NCBI GenBank assembly: GCA_033675265.1 | Contig: JAUJYZ010000724.1 | Location: 756,001 to 820,000, forward strand | From: Actinostola sp. cb2023 | Taxonomy: Eukaryota > Cnidaria > Anthozoa > Actiniaria > Actinostolidae | Reading direction: 5' to 3' | Length of the DNA stretch: 64,000 nt | Shown here: positions 42,701 to 54,700 of the stretch, one piece after another | How the letters are laid out: each line of letters opens with the position of its first letter | Numbering within the stretch: position 1 is the first letter of the stretch | The notes under the pieces: model-generated | Databases searched by the model: none | What the model was told of the DNA's origin: nothing | Seen by the model: the letters and a program-made list of their open reading frames with translations, nothing else | Translations under genes and position numbers: made by a program

Positions 42701-45700
42701 TCGGTTGTAAAAGGAAATATGTTGATAGGTGCTACCGTTAACATTGATGATGATGATAGATGATGATGGTGGTGGTGACGATGATGATAATGATGCTGAT
42801 GGTGGTGATGATAATGAGAATGATGGTGATCAATGGTGATGTAACCTCCTCTGCTGAAACTGCTGCAGGCACTCCTACTTGTAATAATGACGATGGAAAT
42901 GATGGTCGATCATGAAGACCTTTTTCTCGCTCGCCAAGACACGTTATAACTAACATCCAAAAGCTACAGAACAGTGGCTGTTCCATTGTCAAGAATTACA
43001 TACCTTTCTTGCACTCTCCATCATGATCAACTGATATCATGGTTTTCGATGTGCATGCACGTCCCTTCAGGCTGCACAGGTTAGCGTACGTCTTGCCATC
43101 AGATCCACACACGGGAGTGTAATCCATTGTACAAATTAATGGACAGGCACAAGATGTACTGCCATTATTGTGGGCCTGACATTGTCCATAGTAAGGACAC
43201 ACGACTCCATCACAAGGATCTGCAGATGGTGTTCCATGTTTTTAGTCAAAATATCAAAGAAGATAAGAAGGAGAAAAAAGTGGAAAGAAGATCGAAGACG
43301 GAAAAGAACGACGAAGACAAAGAGTGGGAAAATGGTGGAGAACATGCCATACAAAGTGGAAACAGATCGAAGACGGGTAAGAACGACGAAGACAAAGAGT
43401 GGGAAAATGGTGGAGAATATGCCATACAAAGTGGAAACAGATCGAAGACGGGTAAGAACGACGAAGACGAAGAGTGGGAAAATGGTGGAGAATATGCCAT
43501 ATAAAGTGGAAACAGATCGAAGACGGGAAAGAACGACGAAGACAAAGAGTGGGAAAATGGTGGAGAACATGCCATACAAAGTGGAAACAGATCGAAGACG
43601 GGTAAGAACGACGAAGACGAAGAGTGGGAAAATGGTGGAGAATATGCCATACAAAGTGGAAACAGATCGAAGACGGGTAAGAACGACGAAGACAAAGAGT
43701 GGAGAAATGGTGGAGAACATACCATATAAAGTGGAAACAGATCGAAGACGGGTAACAACGACAAAGACGAAGAGTGGGGAAATGGTGGAGAAGATGTCAT
43801 ATAAAGTGGAAACAGATCGAAGACGGGAAAGAACGTCGAAGATAAAAAGTGGGAAAATGGTGGAGAATATGCCATTCAAAGTGCATGGAAACAGATGGAA
43901 AACAGGTAAGAGTCCCTGAGTGAACAACGTACCTGGTGTTCCAACTGATGGTTTATTACAACGATCTCCTTCACAACATTCAACATGACAAGAGTGAACA
44001 TTCACCCCCGTTGAGTTAATGGTATTACAAACTATATCAGAGCCACATGCCATATCGATGGAACAGTTTCCACTCTCCTGTTGCAATATGATGCCAGGCA
44101 TTGGTTCGATTGATAAACTACAACGCAAGCACAAATTGTAAATAAACAGTTTCAATAAATTGAAGGGCTCCCCGCAAGAACGGAGTAAGTGACTTGTATT
44201 TGAAATCTAAATTCTCCTAGAGATTCTTTGAATTTCAAAGGAGAATATGGGTTTTGATCACAAGTCACTTACTCCGTTCTTGCAGGAAGCCTTTAAGGTG
44301 ATTCCCTTGAAATAGAAGCAAATCCTAGAATTTTCTATAACTTGGCATGGTGATACATTACGGTATTGAGTTTCAAAAAATGCACTAAAAACAGGGGGTA
44401 ACCGCGCTCATTTTTGCGCTACACTGCTTTGAAATTATGGTATTTTAGGTCTTTCAGTCGAGTCTCGCGTGACATCGGGATCGGGTAAATAATTTTCCAC
44501 AACTTAAAAGACAAACTATTAATAATGAACTGAAGTGGTTGCTATAGCTTTTGTATCTCTAGCCTACCGTCTGATAGTAAGAAAATGCTCGAATTTTGCA
44601 TAGTTGTCGAAAAATAGAACAAAAAACACAGATGTTCGAACCACCGAGAGGGTCTAAAAATCGATACTCCGTATGCTTTCATTCAATTTTTTTAATGTTT
44701 GAAATCCTAACTTTTTTTAATACTTTGCTATATACTAGAGAACTATAGTGTGATGAAAGTTATTGAATAAAAAATGGGGGTCACCGTGCTCGTTTTCGAT
44801 TTATTTTGAGAAAACTTCAGTTACACTTGAAATATTGAACGATTTCCAATGGTCTCCAATGTGCGCGAGCTCGATGGCGTAAGTTAACGCGCGCTCGTCA
44901 ACTAAAATTTTATTCAGAATCGTGCGCAGTAGAGCGTGCGCAATGCAATTCAAGGGAATCACCTTAATTGTGATTTTGAACCCGAAATATGCCGCATACA
45001 ACATGCCAATGGCAGCACTGCAGGTATTACAAGCACCTACTTTATTTTTGTACAGCGATTATATGGCGCAGGACAGGTGATTTCTTTGGGTTTACACTGG
45101 TCGTTGGCAGAGAACTCTGATATGGACGAGTTTGTGCATACGTAAGACAAGCACTTAATACTGGATTCTGCAGAGAGAAATTGTCAGGTTTTTGTACAAG
45201 TAAATAAATAAATTTAAACTTTACTGATTAAACGATTAATAAGGAGAGCGACGATATTGATGATGATGATATTTATGACGATGACGATGTTGACGATGAC
45301 GATGATGATGCTACTGCCGTCGATGATAATAAAATATAGGATATGCGATTATGATGGCGATGATGGTGACGATGGTGACCACTATATGTGATAGAGACTG
45401 TGGCGATGACGATGATGCTAATATGATGGTTATGATTAGAATATGGACGAGAAGGAAGAGGACGCCACGATGGCGATATGATGACGACTATATGATAGTG
45501 TCTGTGGTGATAATGATGATGGTGGTGATGGTGGTGATGATGATGATTGTCAATTATGAAGAACTATTTCCACGAACCGACATATAGATTTTCTCGATAT
45601 AATCATATATACCTTTCTTGCACTCTCCATCATGATCAACTGCTATCATGGTTCTCGATGTGCATGCACGTCCCTTCAGGCTGCACAGATTACCGTACGT

Positions 45701-48700
45701 CACTCCATCAGATCCACACACGGGAGTGTAATCCGCGGTACAAATTAATGGACAGGCACAAGATGTACTGCCATTATTGTGGGCCTGACATTGTCCATGG
45801 TAAGGACACACGACTCCATCACAAGGATCTGCAGATGGTGAGCAATGTCTTTAGTCAAAATATCAAACGATAGGAGAGATCGAAGCAAGTATATATACAC
45901 GCCGGGCCCCAAAGGGCCTGAAATCGGCCATTTCGACGCGGTATAACGCTGCTTCTTCAATATTCATCCAAACACAATGAAATTGTGCAATGTGACGGCA
46001 TTTTTCAAGATACAGGTATTGGCCGTTTGAGATTTTCGATTTTTATTATTTTGGCGAGAAAATGGCTTTATGAACATGCCAACAAATTTTCAAATTCACA
46101 AATACACAAATTTGATGGATGAATTTGATTAAACATTTAAAAATAAAGTTAGAGCAAAAATAATTTCTGAGATATCATTATTCAATCCGAAGATATGATT
46201 TTTTGAAATTTGCAAAATGGCGGGAATTCCAAATTTCACAAAAATCATATCTTCGGATTGAATAATGATATATCAGAAATTGTTTTTGCTATAAATTTAT
46301 TTTTAAATGTTTAATCCAATACATCCATCAAATTTGTGTATTTGTGAATTTGAAAATTTGTTGGCATGTTCATGAAGCCATTTTCCCGCCAAAATAATAA
46401 AAATGGAAAATCTCAAACGGCCAATACCTGTGCCTTGATAAATGCCGTCACGTTGCTAAGTTTCATTGTGTTTGGATGGATATTGAAGAAGCAGCGTTAT
46501 AACGCGTCGAAATGGCCGATTTCAGGCCCTTTGGGGCCCGGCGAAAAATGTTGATGAGGATTATACTATGAAGGAGAATGAGGAGGATGTGGATACCTTT
46601 TAAAAACGTTAAAAACGAGAACACGATTATGTACCTTTTGGAAGAGCCACGACATCTATGCAATCTCTCTGACATCCATTAAAACAACACTTCTCATTAT
46701 CACCGCTGCAAGTTGCATCGATCGCACATCGGTCTCCCATTCTATTACAGATACCATCACGACCCTTGGTAGGTTGAGGACATGAAACATTGACCCCTGC
46801 TACAAATCCAGGAACGACTGAAAAAGTACGTATATCATGTTTCGTAAGTCGTTTATAAAGAAAACAGTTACAATGACCATGAACTCAACGCAAAAACAGA
46901 CGTTGCTTTTGTTCAAGCCTCACCCCGAATATTAAAAAGATAAATGCGTTTTCAACCGTTTTCGTTTTCAACCGTCCACGCGGATATAATAAGTACAGCG
47001 GCGCGCGTTTTCAAAAGCCTTTACTTTGAAGGCTTTGCTTAAAATGTTGTATGTGTTTTTGGTGAGAAGGTTTGAGACTTCAAATGCAAACGAAACCATG
47101 AAGGCGGGATCTGAGAGTGCTCTGTGTGTACGCGCGCGTGATGTTTGTTTGCTTGTTCGACATATTTTCTTACCGTTCAGATTGCAGTTGGGTCTTCCTC
47201 TTATGCGAGTGGAAGGCCGCTCGTTGCCATATTTATTTGCACACCAACAGTAACCAGTAGAACCGTGACATTGGACCCGATCATAATGGCCGTCTGCACG
47301 GCATGTTGGTACAAAGTGACCAACCATTCTTTGTTCAGATAGGGCATTGGCAGTCTTCAGATGTTTTTGACAAGGTGACATACCGTCTGGTGGCAAATCA
47401 AAAGTGCACATTGCTTTAAAAATGAAACACATGACTACCGTACCAATTTCTGTTCCATTTTGTGCTTCAATAGAAGACATTTTTTGCGTCTATGATAGAC
47501 ATAACTTGCATAATGGCAATGAAGTTCATGTTGTATGTTTAATTGAAGATCCTGGATCCGAGCTCATGCGCCATTTGTTTACCTGCACCTGCTAAAACTA
47601 TAATACAGACTATAAAACACAGTATTGTTTTTTGGTTGGATGGTTCAAACCGATGCTAAATCTTTCCGATTTTCTTCCGATCTGAAATCATATATTTTTT
47701 TACCAATCTCGATATTTGGAAGGCATCATGGGCTCAGAAACAGGGTCTTTACCTGGTCAATACTAATGCACTGCTTTCAATCCTTCCACAAACCCTCACA
47801 TGCTCTCCATCCCTATTCCTCTTTCATTCTCCCTTGGTATTTGACCCAGCCCTTTTCTTATACTCTCTAAGCCTTGATACTGATTTTTTTTAAAGATAGA
47901 ACACTAAAAAAATTATTCTTGAAATCTCAAATTTTACCAACAATTGAATCAATTAGTAGTCGTACCTGGATAAACACAATCCTTCTGACATCCATTATGA
48001 CAACATATCTGTCCAAACTGGCAGTCGTTATTACCATGGCACATGTCTCCACGTCTGTCGCATATGCCATTCTTACCCTTCCATGGATTGGGACATTGCT
48101 TGCTCTTATCTAGGGAAATTAGTATAGGTAATCACAGGGGAATTAGTATAGGTAATCAATGGTTTCCAGGGAAATTAGTATATGTAATCGTATGGTTTCC
48201 AGGGAAATTAGTATAGGTAATCATATGGTTTCCAGGGAAATTAGTATAGGTAATCATATGGTTTCCAGGGAAATTAGTATAGGTATTCATATGGTTTCCA
48301 GGGAAATTAGTATAGGTAATCATATGGTTTAATTTGGAGGGAAATTAGCATAGGTAATCAGTGGTTTCCAGGGAAATTAGTATGAGGTAATCATATGGCT
48401 TCCAGGGAAATTGGCATAGGTAATCATATGGTTTCCAGGTAAATTAGTATAGGTAATCGTATAGTTTCCAGGGAAATTAGTATATGTAATCGTATGGTTT
48501 CCAGGGAAATTAGTATAGGTAATCGTATGGTTTCCAGGGAAATTAGTATAGGTAATCGTATGGTTTCCAGGGAAATTAGCATAGGTAATCGTATGATTTC
48601 CAGGGAAATTAGCATGATAGGTAATCATATGGCTTCCAGGGAAATTAGTATAGGTAGGTAGGTAGGTAGGTAGGTAGGTAGGTAGGTAGGTAGGTAGGTA

Positions 48701-51700
48701 GGTAGGTAGGTAGGTAGGTAGGTAGGTAGGTAGGTAGGTAGGTAGGTAGGTAGGTAGGTAGGTAGGTAGGTAGGTAGGTAGGTAGGTAGGTAGGTAGGTA
48801 GGTAGGTAGGTAGGTAGGTAGGTAGGTAGGTAGGTAGGTAGGTAGGTAGGTAGTAACCACGTGTCACAATGTGAGCACGAAACTCTTAAACGTGAACGTG
48901 CTAATTTACAAGAATAAATGGATATAAAAAGTGCTAAGAATGTGACTAATTATAAAAAGATACTTTAAAAAAATAACTTTAATAAAATTAGCCCTACGCT
49001 AAACTGGATGTTCCTGTTAAAATATTGAATTAATTATTTTAGATTAATTAATTAAGATGTCCCTTTTCAGACGTACCTATTACTTTTGGTCCCAGTTCTG
49101 GTTTGTTACAAAGATCTCCAGTACAACAATGGACTTTACATGACTTGATGTTGATCCCCGTTTTATTGATTAAGTTACATGCTTGGTCACTACCACACGC
49201 TTGTTCGATGGAGCAAAGGCCACTTTCTTGACGGAATCTCGAGCTAGCTACTCCAGGAAACGTTTCTACTAATATACTAGAGGGATAGAGAATATAAATT
49301 GTAGTCAATATATAAAAACATTGAATTCAAGGAGTCGCAGTCTCAGATCATTCTGCGAGGTCCTGTACCTAATATTTCTAATATATATTTTTCTAAGAGG
49401 CAAGTGATTTTTTTTTTCCTGGGGGGAATGAGGGGGGTGCGGCGATCTTTATTCTTTCTTTTTTTTGTGGGGGGAGGGGTGCATGATTCAAACTTGGGGG
49501 GCTTAATTCCGGGGGCTTATAACCGGAAGGAAAAACACTGTTTTTTTATATACAAAAGTCTCTATCTAATTGGTACAACAAAATGCAACAATTACATTTG
49601 TTGTTTGTGTGGTCGGAGGGGGAGATCTTATAACAGGCGGGAGAAGATATCCGTTAGTAGGCGGCCGGGGGCATATTCGGTATTTTCAATGCGCTTTGAA
49701 CGATGAATAAGTCTCTGTCTCAAAGCACCTCACCTTATCCTTGTGCATCGATTGAACATTGAAGGACACTCAGTCTCCACAGGCAAACACTTGCCGAATA
49801 TTTTAAGTGGTGATTTTGTGCATTGGTAAGACAGACATTTCAACTTCGATTCTGCAAAGAATTATAGAGAGTAGATAAGGGAACTGCCTTGCATAACTTT
49901 GTTTCTCCTCTTCAGCAGAAACAGATTTTCGAAAGCGCTTCAACGAATGATAATTTCCATCATCGCTCTCCATCTTGCGTTCAGCCATAATAAACTGATG
50001 CTGGACTTCGAGTACAAACGTTTTGATGACAATTTTGCAATTCAAAATTGCTTCTTTAAAACGCATTTCAGCAGACTACTTTAACAAAAACAACTTGATT
50101 GAATGCCTGAAACAATTAAGAATTCATTTAAAGGAAAAGTATTTCCAAGGTTTAAAGAGCACGCGAATGCTGGTGGTTTTCATTGATCAAGACTTTTCTT
50201 ACTTTCTTACATAAATATGTTCATAATAAAATAATTTAGTATTGTACCTTTTGGAGGAGCCACGACATCTATGCAATCTCTCTGACATCCATTGAAACAA
50301 CACTTCTCATTATCACCACTGCAAGTTGAATCAATCGTACATCGGTCTCCCATTCGATCACAGATACCATCACGACCCTTGGTAGGTTGAGGACACGAAC
50401 CATTGACCCCTGCTGCAAATCCAGGAACGACTGAAAAGGTATATCATGTTTGGTAAGTCGTTTAATGGAAACCATCATCATCATCATCATCGTCATCGTC
50501 ATCATCGTCATCATCATCATCGTCATCATTATCATCATCGTCGTCATCATCATCGTCATCATCGTCATGATCATGATCATCACCATCATCGTCATAAACA
50601 TCATCATCGTCATAATCATTGTCATCATCGTCGTCATCATCATCATCAAATAAGTATAAGGATTTGCGAAACATTTTATAAGATTCTTACCGTTCAGATT
50701 GCAGTTGGGTCTTCCTCTTATGCGAGTGTAAGGTCGCTCATTGCCCTGCTGATCTGCACACCAACAGTAACCAGTAGAACCGTGACATTGGACACGATCA
50801 TAATGGCCGTCTGCGTGGCATATTGGCACAAACATACCAGGCATTGGTCGTGAGAGAGCAGCGTTCTTGTGCTTTTGACAAGGAGACTTGCCGTCTGGTG
50901 ATAAATCATACAAGCTTTGTTAAAATAGTGTACATTTCCTACCAAAGAAAAAGTTTTTTCGTCCTTTTCGTTGCTTCCACAACTTTTCCAATTTTCAAAA
51001 GAAGCTGAGGTAAAATTAATTGTTTAAATTTTCCATCCATCGTTTTTCTTCCATTTTTTGCTTCCTTGCTTCCTTGCTTGCTTCTGTGCTTTCTTGCTTC
51101 CTTGCTTCTTTCCTTTTTTAAATTCCTCAATTCCTTCCTTTGTTTTTTCGCGATCACCCAGCTCAGTTTTCCGTAGATTGTCTATATTTCTTTATACTTC
51201 GTTAAATGCACAACAAAAGAACTATTACAGTAATGTGGTTCTAATTGTGAACGGTTGTAATTGTGAACACTGTTCAGTTAATGTGTACCCTGGTTACCAG
51301 AGGCTATTATTTTATCTCTCTCTAAACTCTACGAGCGCGCCTACGGCTCGAGAGAGAAAAAATAATAGCCTCTGGTAACCAGGGTACACATTGACTGAAC
51401 AGTGTTCACAATTAGAACCGTTCACAATTAGAACCACATACTGCAGTACCGTTTTACCGAATACCTAGATATAAAATACCCACCTAGGCCCGGTTGTTCG
51501 AAAAGTGATTAGCGCTAATCCAGGATTAAATCTTAAGAAAACTATTGACGCTAATCCAGGATGTACTAGAGATTGCCTTTCGAACAACCGGCCCCCAAAC
51601 TCTCTCCTTTCTCCTTCATCTCTGTTGTATACCTCGATTGTATTCTTAGCATTCCGACATAAAATTTTATTCTATTGGTAAAGACAACATGACCTACCGG

Positions 51701-54700
51701 GGTAAACACAATCTCTCTGACATCCATTTTCACAGCAAATCTGCCCAAACAGACAATGGGTATTGTCGTCACACATGTCTCCACGAAGATCACAGACTCC
51801 ATGTTTTCCTTTCCAGGGCTTGGGACATTCCGTTTTGTTTCCGCCTATATCAGTGAATAAATGGAGAGGAGAAATCATGAACATCTGTATGCGAGGGGGG
51901 TAATGTCACGGTACGGAATCGAAGACATCTATTCAACCAATCACAGCTCGCAAAATCATTGCTCAGCCAATCAGAATGCTTGGACACGGCATGATGATGG
52001 CGCGATATATACGGTCACGGTTATAGCTACTTCCCACTCATACGAAAACGACTGTTATTGTAAATATTGTAAAGAGCATTGAGACATATTGGAATGCGCT
52101 GTTTTCGTTTTTATTGAAGAAATCAATTATTATTATTATTATTAATATTATTACTTCCCACTCATACAAAAATGACTCTAACATCATAGATATGATTACA
52201 TACCTGATGGACATTCTCCTTCAGAAGCAACTGTTATATTAGATCGTGCCTCGCATGCACGTGCCTTCAGCTCACACAAGTTGCCATACGTCGTTCCATT
52301 CGACCCACATACTGGATTCCATTCGTATGTACAGAACTTTTGACACACGCATGACGCGTTGCCGTTATCATCGACCATGCAATTGCCGTAGTTTTCACAC
52401 ACAACATCATCACAGGGATCTACGTGAATATATAAGACACAATCAAACTTAGACGAGCGGAGTACTTTCTAGAAAATTATTGACTCCTCGGCTTCCGTTT
52501 AATTTTATTGACCTGGCGCCACTTGCCGTAGTTCTCACACACAACACCATCACAAGGATCTACGTGAATATATAAGACACAGTCAAACTTAAATGAGCGG
52601 AGTATTTTCTAGAAAATTATCGATTCCTTGGCTTCCGTTTTTATTGACCACCTGGCGCCACTTGCCGTAGTTTTCACACAAAGTGTCGTATCTTTCGTTC
52701 CCCCTCTCAATGTTTTATAAAATGGCACCACGGCATATCATTCTGAAGAGCACCTCAACATTGTTTTAGGGGGAAGGGAGAAGGATGATTGATACTTTTG
52801 GATGATAGCTTGAGAGAGTTCGACTCGAAGGCTACGTCCAAATGTACTAGAGATTGCCTTATCTGGATGTTAACAAGCCTTGTAAAAAGGGCCTAAGTAT
52901 TCTGGCGGACTCTGAATGATGGCTTGAGAGAGTTCGACACGAAAGCTTCGTCCAAATGGACTAGAGATTGCCTTATCTGGATGTTAACAAGCCTTGTAAA
53001 AAGGGCCTAAGTATTCTGGCTGACTCTGAATGATGGCTTGAGAGAGTTCGACTTGAAAGCTTCGTCCAAATGTACTAGAGATTGCCTTATCTGGAGGTTA
53101 ACAAGCCTCGTAAAAAGGGCCTAAGTATTCTGGCTGACTCTGAATGATGGCTTGAGAGAGTTCGACTCGAAGGCTACGTCCAAATGTACTAGAGATTGCT
53201 TTATCTGGATGTTAACAAGCCTTGTAAAAAGGGCCTAAGTATTCTGGCTGACTCTGACATACCCAGAAATCAGAGACATGCCTGGTCGCGCAGCTCATTA
53301 TTCATAAGCTTTTCGTACATTTACATATCAAAGAGAAATGGTAGAAATGTATGGCAAAACATAGAAAATCAGAAATATCTGAAGAACTAAACTTCGGATG
53401 CAAACTCCCGATAGCTAATTCACAAGTTTAATGTTTTGGGTGCTCGAATCGAGTACACTTCTTACAATCAAGCGAAAATAAAGTATGACAAAATCGATTT
53501 CAAAAATCGCTCTCTCAACAACATCTCACCTCTGTCATTTACTGTAAAAGGCCGCCAAATTGAGTAAATTCCTAAAAGTTGGAGTCCGGTAGCAGCTTCG
53601 TCGAGCGTGGTACACACTTTCCCGATAGCCAGTTCGAAAGGACGTCATCTAAACTCACAGAATATCACACTTGTTTGGCCATAAATTCCACTTCTAATAT
53701 GACAAAGTCCAGCCAAAGATAAGCTAAATTCCACTTTCGCCGATACAGAAGCATACTGAGTAAATATACTGTTTTCACCGTTGTTTTTCACTCGGTAAAC
53801 GCTTCTGTCAAGATTATTTGGATCGCCATGTTTACATAAGTAGCCTGGCCTGTTAGATTACACAGGAAACCCAGAGATAGTTAGCTGAGTTAGGCTCAAA
53901 AAGCGAGAAATAGGAGAGACGATGGAAGGGAGCAGAGGGGAGGGGGTTCAACTTTGGGCTTCCTGTGGTAAATACCATTTTCGTATCTTTTTGCGAAATT
54001 TGCAATTATTTTAAAATGTAGAGGATGTATGCTCAAGATCGCTTCACACTATTAGTTTGTGATTCAGATTTCACATAGTTTACATGAATTTGAGCATAAT
54101 CTTTTGATTCTGGGTAACTCCGCTGACACAAATAATCGTAGACGCAAAATGTCTCTGATTTCTGGCAATGATGATGGCTTGTGAGAGTTCGACTCGAAAG
54201 CTACGTCCAAATGTACTAGAGATTGCCTTATCTGGATGTTAACAAGCCTTGTAAAAAGGGCCTAAGTATTCTGGCTGACTCTGAATGATGGCTTGTGAGA
54301 GTTCGACTCGAAAGCTACGTCCAAATGTACTAGAGATTGCTTTATCTGGACGTTGAAAACCTTGTAAAAAAGGCCTAAGTATTCGGACTCTTCATGAGAT
54401 CAATTAATACAATTCAGTGCTATCGGATGTGAATAGACACGGAGTGCCTGCATGCTAACACTAGCATAAATACATTTGGTAAACCTGTTACATTTTTCAT
54501 TAACCTATTTCGTGCCTATAAGAGGTGCATAAGGCCTCAACATCCATTTTCCATTTGGTATTATTACTTTATCCCAGGAGGAATTGGTAAAATTGGTAAA
54601 ACTAAACCGAATAGACCTCTTTAGCTTGTATGCAAATTGCCCATTTCATACCACGTGCATGTAAACATGATATTCTCTGGAGAATTGTTCCTTTATATTT

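Noticed and set aside
43170..43919. 249-codon plus-strand repetitive protein
   Set aside because: It is open because the 75-bp unit is a multiple of three; there is no splice or homology support, and it opposes the well-supported gene.
48625..48867. Tyr-Leu-Pro-Thr repeat protein
   Set aside because: It is a translation of the TAGG tetranucleotide tract.
49803..50066. 87-codon minus frame as an extra exon
   Set aside because: It overlaps the LU 5' half exon in another frame and lacks module features or matching splice phases.
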